Source: Macrotis lagotis (Eukaryota; Chordata; Mammalia; Peramelemorphia; Peramelidae). From it: 64,000 bases of DNA. Below the pieces are notes generated by a model. That model searched no databases, had not been told where the DNA came from, and saw only the letters and a list, made by a program, of their open reading frames with translations. The stretch spans positions 125,984,319-126,048,318 of the forward strand of contig NC_133664.1 in assembly GCF_037893015.1 (NCBI RefSeq), written 5' to 3'. Shown piece by piece: positions 1-11,739 of the stretch. Every line of letters begins with the position of its first letter. Position 1 is the stretch's first letter. A program made the position numbers and the translations under genes.

Positions 1-2000
1 ATTGTCTAATACAAAGGTTTTTAATTTTTTTTTTAGTCATGGAAAATTTTGGCAGTATAGTAAGGCTCATGAACCACATTCTCAGAATGTTTTTTAATGC
101 ATAAAATTAAATGCATAGGATTACAAAAGAAAGTGGTTATGCTGAATAAAGGAATTCATAAAAATTTTATGTAAGCTCAGAGATCCATAGTGTAAAAAAT
201 GTGGATAAATTAGGAAAGCTATCAAACAACTTTCTATCCTTTGCACTAGTACTTACAAATATTTCAGTGGGACCTGTGAGATTTTGAATGCCACTGGTAT
301 GGCTTTCAGGAATACAAAACCAGCTTCATATAAGCCAGAGACATCAGTCTGCTGAATTTAGTAGAGAATATAAATATAAGGGCAAGAAATATTTCATATT
401 TTGGAAAATATTCAGTTTAATTTAATTCCTGATGGGGTAGGTTTCCCCTCACTTTTCTTTGGATTTTTTGTGAGGAACTCTTAATTATTCCTCCCTCTTT
501 CTTAGGTACTTTTATATCATACATATAAGAGGTGGGGCATGGTGGGGGCAGTAGAATAGCCACTTGCCTTCTTCCTAACTGTATAAAACCAGAGATAAAA
601 GAAAGAACTTGAATTGAGTAAAAAATTTCTATCTTTTGTTCATTTTTTGTGACATTAAATGACATTCATTTATAGCCTTTCTCATTTCTTTTGTAAAACT
701 CAAGTTTTTATAATTTTATTAATAATTTTCAAGATTATTTTTTCAATCAATTTTATATTGTATCCTTAATTATTAAAGAAGGATTGATGCAGTTACCAAA
801 ATATGAACTCTAGTTCATTTTATAAATATATTATATTTTTCTGCTTCACTAAGTATCAGTACAATGCATGGTCTTTACTTTAAGATTGAGCAATTTGGTT
901 CCATTAATTTTGATTTTGGTGCATTTTAAGAAATAGTTTGAAACAATAGTCATACCTTTCATTGCCTCCAAAGCTGAACATGCACAGAGAAGGCACAATT
1001 TCTAACACTTTCTTTGATCCTCACAACTCTGTGAGGAAAGTTCAAAGGATAACATCCCCGCTTAGTGTCTGAGGATCTTGAGACTAAAGGACTTTAATGA
1101 CTTTGACCAAGATCACACACTTTGTGGACCAAAAATATTTTTAAATATGCTTTTAATCAACTCTCTAGAAAACTAATGTACTGTTTCTACAGAGCACAAA
1201 GAGCTAGTAAATGAAATTTTGACTGAATGCACTGGATTTTTTCAAAAAATTAAATTAACTAGATTAGGAGTTCTCAGAAAAACTATGCTTCAAATTCACT
1301 GATAGCAGGGTGAGGATTTGGACTATTAAATATAGTCACTTTTGTGAGATGGAATCCTTGACCGTGACTATGTCTTTACCTGATTCGGGTAATTTAAATT
1401 AATGCTTTGTTTGGGGAGTCAAATTATACTAGAAAATGTAGTTGTGAAGAGTGAATGCTCTACATGGCTTTGCCTAAGTACATTTTGTGAAAGCATTGCC
1501 CGGAGTTTAATTCACCTCACCTTTGCAATTATGCTTCCTAATTGGGGATGGTTAATTATTATTTAGTCAGCTGGAAAGGAAACCATTTTATTTAAGAGCC
1601 ATCTTCCCCACTTCCCCTGTAATCTTTGCCCAATGCTATCCACTATGTTAATTCTCTAGGTAAAACATTTCTCCTTTTAAAGAAAAAAAAAGAAAAAATT
1701 AGGGAAGATTTAGTCTTCATCAAAGAAGATAATGCTATGTTTCCAATCAGACAAGGATGACTCAGTAATTCCAGACCACCATATCATCATATAAAGCAAT
1801 CTCAATGTTTTACCCCGCCATCTTACCTCCCTATCATCTAATAATATCAAAGTCAGTTGTCTGACTTCTAAAAAAAATTTTACTGTTCAACTTATATTTC
1901 AACCTGTTTTCTGATCTTTTCCTGATAGACATTAATATTCATGCTAGTATTAATTTTAATAATCAGGGAACAAAACATCTCAACATCCTTAACTACAATG
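1..2000. other. No recognised feature (AT-rich intergenic)
   Basis: I see no gene, clear repeat or RNA here. The sequence is AT-rich with scattered stops in every frame. A stretch near 1000-1130 has weak MIR-like wording (a 'gatcacacac' end) but is too decayed to call. Confidence 0.5.
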
Positions 2001-2009
2001 ACTTCTTTC

Positions 2010-2152
2010 TTTAAACCCAGAATTTGAATCCCTCAGATTTCAGTTATGTGACCTGGACCAAGTCAATTAACCTCTTCAGCCTGTTTCCCCTAAAAGTCAA
2101 GAGAGGCTTGGATTAAGTTTCTTTCCAGCTGAAATCTATGATCCTATAACAT
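2010..2152 (+). mobile_element. MIR-type SINE remnant
   Basis: The order 'gaatttgaatccc', 'tatgtgacctgga', 'aagtcaattaacctctt', then a decayed 'cctgtttcccc' is the MIR central core followed by its 3' part, in sense orientation. MIR is an ancient mammalian tRNA-derived SINE. The copy is strongly diverged and has no visible TSD. Confidence 0.7.
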
Positions 2153-2172
2153 TCTGCTCTCTAGGTTCAATT

Positions 2173-2174
<2 letters not shown>

Positions 2175-2223
<49 letters not shown>

Positions 2224-2395
2224 CCTCTCCCCCCCTCCCTCCCTCCCTCTCTCTCACTCACTCTCTCACTCTCTCACTCTCTCACTCTCTCTCACTCTCT
2301 CTCACTCTCTCTCACTCACTCACTCTCTCACTCTCTCACTCTCTCTCTCTCTCTCTCTTTCTCTCTTTCTCTTTTTCTTTCTCTCTTTCTCTCTT
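2175..2395. repeat. (CT)n polypyrimidine microsatellite
   Basis: About 220 bases are almost entirely C and T on the plus strand: pure CT, then CCCT, then interspersed CTCACT units, then CTTT. The only purines are the A of the CTCACT units. The compound structure suggests repeated slippage. Confidence 0.97.
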
Positions 2396-2399
2396 CATT

Positions 2400-3060
2400 T
2401 CCACTTATTTTCTTAGCCCCATTTTTTCCATGTTAATGACTCACTAGCTATTATTAAAAAAAAACTTGGTCCTTCTTACCTTTTGTCATTCCTGAGCTGT
2501 AAAAACTCACAGGAACATCATAAAATCAAGTTAGTTTCATTCATTCCACACTATTTGCACATAGATTCCATGAGGTTCTCTCAGTTGCTTGACAATCCCT
2601 TATTGACTTCTTATCTTATTCTCCATTATGACAATTCCAAACATTTTTTCCTCTCTTCTGTTGACAACAAAACCACATATATGCTTAAACTAACAACCTA
2701 ATTCCCTATTTCACTAGGAAGATGGGTGTCATCTATTATAAATTCTGTCTATTCCCCTCTTTAATCATTAAATGTTCCCATCATCATCATCATCATCATC
2801 TGTTTCTATTTTCCCTCTTCTCATAGTAGAGTTAGCTGTATTCATTAAAAAATAACTCATATTGCCTATACAAGTAGGCACATGTATCCACTTATTTTAA
2901 TATACTATGGAGGAACCATTGCCATTGACCCCCTTTCAATTTCCCTCAGGAGAAAGGACAATAAGAAAGCTAATCCCAGGGTATTCTAGCCTATCAGGAG
3001 TTTACATTTTAGTCTCATCCTTTCAGATATTAACAAATGATGTGTCCACTATGTGCCAGA
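2400..3060. other. No confident feature; (ATC)7 at 2780-2800
   Basis: The stretch is pyrimidine-rich with no assigned repeat. It may be a diverged upstream part of the L2 copy that follows. A seven-copy ATC microsatellite lies at 2780-2800. Confidence 0.4.
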
Positions 3061-3229
3061 CATCTTAGATATCTCCCATCTCCCTTGGTCTTACTCTAAC
3101 AGCCACCCTCCTCTCTCATTCTCTCATCTATATTCAAGTCTTCCCTTGCACTTAGCTCCTTACTATCTGCTTACAAATTTACTCAGTATTACTCAACTTA
3201 ATTAATATAAACAAAGATACCAAGATCAT

Positions 3230-3880
3230 TTGATTTCATTTCATTTATTTCTTCATTTTCTTTGAAATAGCCATCTACATATAATACCTTCATTCTCTTA
3301 CTATTTATCATTCATTATCATTTCAGTCCCTTACATTTAGTTTCCATTCTCATGACTCCACTCAAACTGTTCTCTCTTAAAGTCACAACTTATCCCTAAT
3401 TGATAAATTTAATGGTCCTGTTGTTTTTGTTTAATTCTAATCCTCACTCCTCCTAATTGTCCAACTTCTAGTAGCATCTCATGGCTTTCACAGTCCTTTT
3501 ATGTGGATATTCACTATGAGACTCTCCTTGTCCCTCTTCTCTCCGTACAACCTACTCTTTGATCATCTCATTCACTCCGCTGTTTCAACTATTACATCTT
3601 TATAGACGATTGCTAAATCTATTTATTTAGTACTCATGTCTATTATGAACTTACACATTCTACTTTCAAGATATTTAACTTCATGTTCTCTATGGCACTA
3701 CCATTTATACAGTAGCCTGTAGCTGTAATCTTGGGTTTTTCTGTAAATAGCTTTCTTCTCTTATATAATCAACTGCTAAGTAAATGAATTTCCAAATCTT
3801 AATAATTCCATCCTTTCTTCCTAGTTACTCTGCTGCCATCTTAGTACATTCTTTCATTTTATCACTAGCCTTGATTATAA
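3230..3880 (+). mobile_element. L2 LINE fragment (ORF2 region)
   Basis: Segments such as 'actgttctctcttaaagtca' followed by 'ctaattgataaatttaatgg' match the order of the L2 reverse-transcriptase region, as does 'ttgatcatctcattcactcc' further on. The copy is old, full of stops and indels, and truncated at both ends. The assignment rests on remembered L2 consensus phrasing. Confidence 0.55.
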
Positions 3881-4035
3881 GAACTATTTATTAGTTTATG
3901 CCTAACTCTGTTGAGCAAAGGAGAATTCAAAGATAAAATAAAAAAACCCTCCATGTCTGCTCCTAGGGAAAAACAACAGACATCCAGATAAATAAAAAAA
4001 AATGTGTACAATTTAAACAGGATATTGTATCTGAG

Positions 4036-4225
4036 TAAAGGGCAGACTTCTTTTTTTTATTTTTAGCTTTTTTGCAATGCAGTGGGGTTAAGTGCTTGCC
4101 CAAGGCCACACAGCTAGGTAATTATTAAGTTTCTGTGGTCACATTTGAACTCAGGTACTCCTGACTCCAGGTCCAGTGTTCTATCCACTGTGAAACCTAG
4201 CCTCCCCCATAAAGGGCAGATTTCT
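4036..4225 (-). mobile_element. tRNA-type marsupial SINE with TSD
   Basis: The element is read on the minus strand. Poly-T on the left is its A-tail, followed by 'cttgcccaaggccacacagc' and ending near 4209 at the head. TSDs flank it: 'taaagggcagacttct' at 4036-4051 and 'taaagggcagatttct' at 4210-4225, 15 of 16 identical. The near-identity of the TSDs argues for a moderately young insertion. Confidence 0.9.
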
Positions 4226-4455
4226 AACAAATGAAAATATGAAAAAAGTCTCATGTAAGAGTTGGTACTTAGGCCATTGGCTAGATCTGAGAAGGAAGAA
4301 AATATCACAGGGAAATCCAAAGTTACAAAGAGAATATTTTTTAATAATGGTACATAAGAGGAAATAAAGTTAGAGGTCTTGAAAATAGTAGGAAATTTGG
4401 CTAAAGAGTTCATAATAATAAAATAGATTAATAAACATATACACATGAATACACA
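4226..4455. other. No recognised feature between two SINEs
   Basis: This AT-rich spacer shows nothing assignable. An open frame on the minus strand covers it and both neighbouring SINEs, which shows the frame is chance. Confidence 0.5.
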
Positions 4456-4460
4456 TATAA

Positions 4461-4775
4461 AGGCAACTAGGTATGCCATGGATAGAGGATCAGCACTGGA
4501 GTCAGGAGGATCTGAGTTCAAATGTGGCCTCAGACAGTTGACACTTACTAGCTCTGTAACTGTGCAAGTCACTTAACCCTGTCTGCCTTGCATCCAGATT
4601 CATCTCCAGTCATCCTGATTCATATCTGACCACTGGACCTAGATGGCTCTGGAGGAGAAAGTGAGATTGGTGACTTAGCACAGCACCCCTTCACTCAAAT
4701 CCAATTCATATGCTTGTCATGGAATCATCTCCCTGATGTCATGCTCTTTAAGAATGAAGGACAAACACCAAATAG
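4461..4775 (+). mobile_element. MAR1-type CORE-SINE, near full length
   Basis: A tRNA-like head ('aaggcaactaggtatgcc') is followed by the core ('cttactagctctgtaact') and then a LINE-derived tail. The tail includes 'tggctctggaggagaaagtg', 'gacttagcacagcacccc' and 'gaatgaaggacaaacacc'. That order is the marsupial MAR1 CORE-SINE, whose 3' end is borrowed from an RTE-class LINE. About 315 bp is close to full length. Confidence 0.85.
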
Positions 4776-5684
4776 ATAAATAGATGATGTAAATAATATA
4801 CATATTTTATAGTAAGACCACTTTTCAGTGGTTTTCTATTGTTTTCTTAGTAATAATAAAACTTTTCCCAGCTGTTTAGACCTTTCTGGAACATGCTACT
4901 ACCCTAATTGTCTAACCTTTAAAAAAATTATCATCTAGACTCTAGCAAAATTCAACAAACCTCAGTCCCCTAGGTTGTAATTCCATGCTTATAGACACCT
5001 TTTATTCTCACATATAAAGGGGAATGCCAAGCAATAAAAAAAAAAATCGTAGGATGACTACAATCAATTTAGAGGCTATGCAAGGCTTGTAGGGAAATCT
5101 GCAAAGAAATTCTTTGGGAGAGATGCTCCCTAGCTATTTCACATTTCACCTACACTGAATAGAGCTCAATTAACACCAAGTGGATTCTTTTTCTTCATTG
5201 GTAGCTCCTCTCTAGGCAATTTTTTCCTTCTCAGCTGGTCTGCCTCTGCAGCTGTTTAAGTCTTTACTGCTTTGGTAGCTAATACCCTGGATGCAAGCTT
5301 TCTTTTAAGATCTGACAATGCCCTCTAACAAAAACCAAACCAGAGTTGGCCTTAGGCCAAACACAGATCTGCCTAGGAAGTCAACAGCTCATAACTTCTG
5401 AACTCATGATGGGATTGGGGAGAGGGAAGGACATCACCTTTCTGATCTTCCAGAGCCCAGAGAATCATCTTTACAACTTAAAACCTGTTTAAGGATTGTC
5501 CCCTTCCAATTGAGCATCCATTAAAACAGCACACAGACCATATTTGAACCTGTTGTTATTGTGTGTCCTTAATTCTTTTTTAAGATACCAAAAACCATTA
5601 CATTGATAATGTTTGCAAGTCAAAAAATATTAATTTCATAATATTCATTTCCTTTTTTTGATTCTAATATACATCCTGACAGTT
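4776..5684. other. No recognised feature
   Basis: Nine hundred bases with no supported gene or repeat. Short open frames are interrupted and carry no family signature. Confidence 0.5.
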
Positions 5685-6071
5685 TGCTTTTACTTTTTTA
5701 AATTAATTTTTATTAAAGATATTATTTCAGTTTTACAATTTTCCCCCCTATCTTGCTTCCCTCTCCCCACACTCACCACAGAAAGCACTCTGTCAGTCTT
5801 TACTTTGTTTTCATGTTGTACCTTGATCCAAATTGGGTGTGGTGAGAGAGAAATCATATCCTTAAAGAAGAGAAGAGAAGTCTAAGAGGTGACAAGATCA
5901 GACAATAAGATATCTGGTTTTTTTTTCTAAATTAAGAGGAATAGTCCTTGAACTTTGTTGAAACTCAACAGTTCCTTATCTGGATACAGATGGCACTCTC
6001 CTTTGCAGACAGCCCAAAATTGTTCCTGATTATTGCACTGATGGAATGAGCGAATCCTTCAAGTTTGAGCA

Positions 6072-8267
6072 TCACTCCCATGTTGCTGTTAGGGTGTACA
6101 GTGTTTCTTTGCTTCTGCTCATCTCACTCAGCATCAGGTCATGCAAATCCCTCCAGGTTTCCCTGAAATCCCATCCCTCCTGGTTTCTAATAGAACAATA
6201 GTGTTCCATGACATACATATACCACAGTTTGCTAAGCCATTCCCCAATTGAGGGACATTTACTTGATTTCCAATTCTTTGCCACCACAAACAGGGCTGCT
6301 ATAAATATTTTTATACAACTAATGTTTTTACCCTTTTTCATCATCTCTTCAGGGTATAGACCTAGTAGTGGTATTGCTGGGTCAAAGATTATGCACATTT
6401 TTGTTGCCCTTTGGGCATAGTTCAAAATAGCTCTCCAGAAGTGTTGGATGAGTGAGTTCACAGCTCCACCAATAGTGTAATAGTGTCCCAGATTTCCCAC
6501 AACCCTTCCAACAATGATCACTATCCTTCCTGGTCATATTGGCCAATCTGAGAGGTGTGAGGTGGTACCTCAGAGAAGCTTTAATTTGCATTTCTCTAAT
6601 AATTAATGATTTAAAGCATTTTTTCATATGGCCATGGATTGCTTTGATCTCTATATCTGCAAATTGCCTTTGCATATCCTTTGACCATTTGTCAATTGGG
6701 GAATGGCTTTTTGTTTTAAAAATATGACTCAGTTCTCTGTAAATTTAGAAATGAGTCCTTTGTCAGAATCATTAGTTGTAAAGATTGTTTCCAAATTTAC
6801 TACATTTCTTTTGATCTTGGTTACATTGGTTTTATCTGTGCAAAAGCTTTTTAATTTAATGTAATCAAAATCATCTAATTCGGTTTTGGTGATGTTCTCC
6901 AACTCTTCCTTAGTCATAAACTGCTCCCCTTTCCATAGATCTGACAGGTAGACTAGTCCTTGATCATCTAATTTGCTTATAGTATTGTTTTTTGTGTCTA
7001 TGTCCTGTAACCATTTGGATCTTATCTTGGTAAAGGGTGTGAGGTGTTGGTTTAATCTAAGTTTCTTCCATACTAACTTCCAATTTTCCCAGCAATTTTT
7101 ATCAAAGAGGGAGTTTTTATCCCAATGGCCAGACTCTTTGGGTTCACAAAACAGCAGATTACTATAATCATCTCCTGCTTTTAAACCTAGTCTATTCCAC
7201 TGGTCAACCACTCTATTTCTTAGCCAATACCAAACAGTTTTCATGACTGATACTTTATAGTATAATTTTAGATCAGGTAGGGCTAAGCCACCTTCTTTTG
7301 CACTTTTTTTTCATTAAGCTCCTGGCAATTCTTGACTTTTTATTTCTCCATATGAATTTACTTACAATTTTTTTCTAACTCATTAAAGTAATTTTTTTTT
7401 GAATTTTGACTGGTAGGGCACTAAACAGATAGTTTAGTTTTGGTAGAATTGTCATTTTTATTATATTAGCTCTCCCTATCCATGAGCAGTTGATATTTGC
7501 CCAGTTATTTAAATCTAATTTAATTTGTGTGAGAAGTGTTTTATAATTGTTTTTCAAAAGATTCTGAGTCTGTCTTGGCAAATAGACTCCCAAATATCTT
7601 ATATTGTCTGAGGTTACTTTGAATGGGATTTCTCTTTGTAGCTCTTCCTGCTGTTTCTTGCTAGACATATATAGAAAAGTTGAGGATGTATGAGGGTTTA
7701 TTTTATAACCTGCAACTTTGCTAAAATTGCTAATTGTTTCCAGTAGTTTTTTATTTGATTTTTTGGGATTCTCTAGGAAGGCCATCATGTCATCTGCAAA
7801 GAGTGAGAGTTTTGTCTCTTCCTTCCCATGAGGTCTCCCACTAGTAGAGTTTTGCTGTCTATGTCTTCCTGTAGTTCTTTCAGCTTCTCCTCTAAGAATT
7901 TGGGTGCTGTCCCACTGGTGCATATATAGTCAATATTGAAATGACTTTATTTTCTATGGTACCTTTTAGGAGGATAAAGTTTCCTTCCTTATCTCTTTTA
8001 ACATTATCTATTTTTGCTGCTGCTTTGTCTTGAATAATGGATTGCTACCCCTGCTTTTTTTTTTACTTCAGCTGAAGCAAAATATATTTTGTTCCAACCT
8101 TTTACTTTTACTCTATATGTATCTCTCTGTTTCAAATGGGTTTCTTGTAAGCAGCATATTGTAGGATTTTGGTTTTTAATACACTCTGCTATTTGCTTAC
8201 ATTTTAAGGGAGAGTTCATCCCATTCACATTCAAGGTTATGATTGCTAATTCTTTATTGCCCTCCAT
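6072..8267 (-). pseudogene. L1 ORF2 remnant (endonuclease/RT), internal deletion
   Basis: ORF2 begins at 8267 with an L1 endonuclease N-terminus (MEGNKELAIITLNVNGMNSP, then the motif LQETHL). The endonuclease reading continues in broken frames to about 7925. It then jumps directly to the late reverse-transcriptase domain: FADDMM, the catalytic metal-binding motif, lies in the frame ending at 7375. After it come NNWANINCSWIGR and the C-terminal part with HLTPLRLANM and a zinc-knuckle-like CGKSGTLLHYWW segment, ending at 6072. The second half of the endonuclease and the front of the RT are missing, and several frameshifts separate the rest. L1 ORF2p normally nicks DNA and primes cDNA synthesis; this copy cannot. 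Confidence 0.92.
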
Positions 8268-9040
8268 GCTATCTTCCCTCCATTTGTATTTCTCCCCCTT
8301 TCTCCCCCCTTATCCATATTCCCCAATATTTTGTATCTGAATACCACCCCCTTCAGTGTGTTTGACCTCCTATATCACACCCTCCCCTTTCTTTCCCCTT
8401 TCCCTTCCCCCTTTTCCCTTCCCTTCCTTTTGTTATTTCCCCTTTTTCCCCCCACTCCCCTTCCCTTTCTCTGTCGCCCCTCCCCTTTCCCCCTTTTAAT
8501 ACTTTAAAGGTTAGATGTTTTATAAGTTAACTTAGTATGTGTAGGTTGACTTTAAGCCAAGTCTGATGAGAAGAAGATGCAGGTGTTTCTCCTCTGCTCC
8601 CCTGTTCCCCTCTATTACCATAGGTTTTTTGGTACCTCTTAGTGTAATGAGATTTACCCCATTCACTCCCCTCCCTCCTCCAGTCTCTTTCCTGTCCCCC
8701 TTTTTAAGTAGGTAGTGTTTTAGATCATTCTAAGTCATAGAAAATTCTGAGTGTCTGTCCCTTCTAGTTTAGTATATTCTATCAAATAGAGTCAAAATTC
8801 CTGAGAGTTATTAGGGTCTTTCTCCTAAGTGGGTTTAAAGCCAGTTACATCTCTTTAGATAGCAGTCAAATGGATAGGTCATGAATGTCCATCATTTCTG
8901 GCTAGGTATATTCTCTCTGTTAGAGTCACAATTCTCAAGATTTATGAGAATCTTTTTTCCCCCCATGCTGGGATATAGCCAGTTTCAAATTACCGGATTG
9001 CATTTTCCCCCCTTTTACCACCACCCTTTTTTTTAACCTT
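8268..9040 (-). other. L1 inter-ORF region, purine-rich in element sense
   Basis: About 770 bases separate the ORF2 start from the end of the ORF1 remnant. The plus strand is runs of C and T ('ccctttcccc' style) around 8360-8500, so the L1 transcript is purine-rich here. No frame is conserved. This is long compared with the short gap of human L1. Confidence 0.7.
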
Positions 9041-10114
9041 TTCATGTGTCTCTTGAACCTCCTGTTTGATGTCCAAATTTTCTGTTTAGCTCTGGTCTTT
9101 TCATCGGAAATTTTGAAATTCTTCCATTTCGTTAAATGCCTATCTTTTTCCCTGGAAGAGAAGGCTCATCTTTGCAGGAAAGTAGATTCTGGGCTGCATT
9201 CCAAGCTCCCTTGCTCTTCGAAATATCTCATTCCAGGCCCTTCTATCCCTTAATGTTGATACAGCCAGGTCTTGTGTGATCCTTACTGTGGCTCCTTGAT
9301 ATTTAAATTGTTTCCTTCTGGCTTCTTGAAGGATTTTCTCTTTTACTGATAGTTCTGGAGTTTGGCCACAATATTCCTTGGTGTTTTCATTTTAGCATCT
9401 TTTTCTGGTGGGGTTCAATGTGCTCTTTTGATAACTACGTTGCCCTCCGATTCCATGATATCAGGGCAGTTTTCCATCACTAGATCCTGTAATATTAAGT
9501 GCAGGCTTTTTTTCTCTTCAATATTTTCAGGAAGTCCTATAATTTTCAGGTTGCCCCTCCCTGATCTATTCTCGAGGTCAGTGGTTTTGTTGATGAGGTA
9601 TTTTACATTTGCTTCTATTTTTTCTGTTTTTTTTTATTTTGTTTAGCTGATTCTTGCTGTCATAGAGTCATTAGTTTCTGTAGACTCCATTCTTTTTTGT
9701 GGGGAGGGGTTTTCTTCATTAACCTTTTGCAATTCCTTTTCCCATTGGTCAATTCTACTTTTGAAAGAGCTTTCCATTTGACCAATTCAGGTTTTGAGAG
9801 AATTAATTTCTTTTTTGCATTTGCCCATTTGAAGATCTGAGAGATTTATTCTCATTTTGTATTTGTCCAATTGTACTTTCTAAGGTTTTGTTTTCTTGTT
9901 ACAAGGTATTAATTGTTTCTCCCAAATTTTTAAGCTCCTTCCTTATTTCTTCAAGGAAGTTTTTCTGTGCTGAAGACCAGATTGTATTCTCCTCAGAGGT
10001 TCCAGGTCTCTCTGAGTTAGGGTCTTTTCCTTCCAAGAATTTTTCTATGGATCCACCTTTCCGCTGACCCTTCTTCATTTTGCTAAGACCTGAGTTGGGG
10101 AGGGGCAGGTTCAC
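9041..10114 (-). pseudogene. L1 ORF1 remnant (RNA-binding chaperone)
   Basis: An open stretch starts at 10114; a second Met heads the segment MKKGQRKGGSIEKFLEG, followed by a coiled-coil-like region (FLEEIRKELKNLGETINTL) and a stop at 9899. Downstream the RNA-recognition and C-terminal domain is recognisable in broken frames, for example IIGLPEN, DLVMENCPDIM and TPRNIVAKLQNYQ, but contains in-frame stops. L1 ORF1p is a trimeric RNA-binding chaperone that packages L1 RNA. This copy is inactive. Confidence 0.88.
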
Positions 10115-10812
10115 AGGGGCTTGGGGTTACTAAAGTCTTTACTCACTGAGTGCAGTTTCTCTGGCTGGCCAATAGGAGGTGCTGGTTGCTTTCTCTGGAA
10201 TGTCTGTGACCTTGGCTGAGGCCTTCTCCCTTTACTTGAAGGGAGGGGTTGGATCTATTGAGTTCTTTTGCCTTCAATCAATCATGGGCTTACCCTGGCC
10301 TGAGGTCATTCTTCACCTGGGCTGGTTCTTCTGCTCACACACCTGGGCCTGAGGCAGAAGTAGTTTGCATTTGTTTGTTAAGGAAGAAGTCTAAGTTGTA
10401 ATGAGACTCAGAGCAGAGGAGCCCAGGGATAGTGTCTGAAGCCTTCTTGCTCCAGAACTCTCCCGCTCATCAGTGCCTCCGCTCTCTGGAAGACTTATGC
10501 CCCTGTGGTCCAGCCTGACCCTGATCCAGCAGGTCCAGCTGTTGGGCCCTCAGACTCCCGGTTCCAATTCAGCTGTTAATCTGGCTGATCTGGGGTGATC
10601 TTTCCTCTGAGCCCATAATCACCTGCCCGGATTTGACCAATGCTGCTGCCAGAGACAAATCCCGAGGTAGATGTTCTTTCTCCTGGCTTTCCTTTCTGGG
10701 TTTTGTGGGTCAGATTTCTTTTAAGAGGTTTGTTTCATGTAATAGATGGGGAAGAGATCAGTAGACTTTAGAACTGTGCCTGTCTTCTCTCTGCCATCTT
10801 GGCCAGAAGTCC
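10115..10812 (-). promoter_or_regulatory. L1 5' UTR / internal promoter region
   Basis: About 700 bases upstream of the ORF1 start, richer in G and C than the surroundings. It ends exactly at the TSD and carries 'ggccaagatggc' near 10785-10805 (reverse complement), the motif in the position of the YY1 site that positions transcription start in human L1. Function is inferred from that position and similarity only. Confidence 0.6.
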
Positions 10813-10825
10813 TGCTTTTACTTTT

Positions 10826-11380
10826 GAATGTTCATTTTTTAGACTTTGGTTTATTCTAAAGTGTTAAAATATATAATATAATTCAATAGTAGTCATAACC
10901 ATTTCTATATACAAATAAGACACAAAAACTATTGTCCATAAAACTGTGGTATCTCTGTTATGTATATACACTGTTTCTTTTTTTTCAACTGTACAGAGTA
11001 GGTATTTACTTTCTAAATACAAAAGAAATACTAAATACATGATAAAAGCAAATACAAACCTGTGTTGTGTTTGTCCTTAGTTCTAATAGAGGACAATGTC
11101 ACCACAAATGTAATGTTTTGACTTTCCCATGAATTGTATTGAAGTGAGGGAGGACTATGAAAAGCCTATTTTCTTTCCTAAAGAGTCATGAAAAAATAAG
11201 TCAAGATGACTGTGGTCAGGGATGTAGTTTTGAAGGAACAAGGTAAAGGTATTATCACTAAAGGAACGGAGTGGCGGGGATAGATGCTACATTTTGCTTG
11301 ACTAATTCTAAGAATAGTTCTGAGAGCAAAGTAGAGGGAAAAAAATAGCAGGCAATAATAGAATGAACTCTAGACACAAT
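10826..11380. other. No recognised feature
   Basis: AT-rich sequence with no supported gene or repeat. Confidence 0.5.
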
Positions 11381-11384
11381 ATTA

Positions 11385-11500
11385 GTAAACATGGGTTTTG
11401 GCACTAGTTCTGACCGAGATACTGACCTTTTGGGTTTAAATTTTCTGAGCTATAAAATGAGACTAAATTTAAAGCCTTCCCTACTTTTAAAGTCCAAGGA
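11385..11500 (+). mobile_element. MIR-type SINE remnant
   Basis: Decayed MIR order: 'ggttttggcactagttctga', 'gagatactgacc', then 'gagctataaaatgagac'. Just downstream (11498-11540) is a short triplication of the phrase 'atttcatgatt'. Confidence 0.6.
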
Positions 11501-11548
11501 TTTCATGATTCTGATTTCATGATTTTAATTTCATGATTCAGAAAATGA

Positions 11549-11555
11549 ACACACA

Positions 11556-11593
<38 letters not shown>
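11549..11593. repeat. (AC)n microsatellite
   Basis: Dinucleotide run with one 'at' interruption. Confidence 0.97.
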
Positions 11594-11595
<2 letters not shown>

Positions 11596-11605
11596 CAAAT
11601 TATTA

Positions 11606-11738
11606 GACTTTTGTACAATTTCTTCATGATTCACTCCAGTTCTGGTAGATGCTAAATTCTTATAAATCTCAATCAGCTAAGAGAATCCCTCTTTCTGATA
11701 GATTTGGATAAAGAATATACTGATTCATTAATTATTTT
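11606..11738 (+). repeat. 133-bp dispersed duplicate, copy 1
   Basis: This segment, starting 'gacttttgtacaatttcttc', recurs at 13915-14047 on the same strand with no gaps and about nine substitutions in 133 positions (about 93 percent identity by my count). Here it lies directly after the AC repeat, in sequence I cannot assign to any repeat. It may be the source copy. Confidence 0.9.
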
Positions 11739-11739
11739 A

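Larger units (their letters stand above)
5685..10825 (-). mobile_element. L1 LINE with both ends, internally deleted
   Basis: The element body is 5698-10812 on the minus strand, flanked by a perfect 13-bp TSD, 'tgcttttactttt', at 5685-5697 and 10813-10825. In element orientation it starts with 'ggacttctggccaagatggc', a classic L1 5' start, then a GC-richer 5' UTR, a broken ORF1, a purine-rich inter-ORF tract of about 780 bp, ORF2, and a 3' UTR ending in an A-rich tail next to 5698. It is about 5.1 kb instead of 6-7 kb because part of ORF2 is missing at about 7923. It cannot move on its own, but the perfect TSD suggests a fairly recent insertion. Confidence 0.93.

Noticed and set aside
2175..2395. 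CRISPR-like or satellite array from the CTCACT units
   Set aside because: Units are irregular and lack unique spacers; it is a compound microsatellite.
4114..4572. 152-codon open frame on the minus strand
   Set aside because: It spans parts of two SINEs and the spacer between them; its start and end protein segments are translated SINE sequence.
9362..9646. 94-codon plus-strand frame with signal-peptide-like start
   Set aside because: It is the antisense of the conserved L1 ORF1 C-terminal region.
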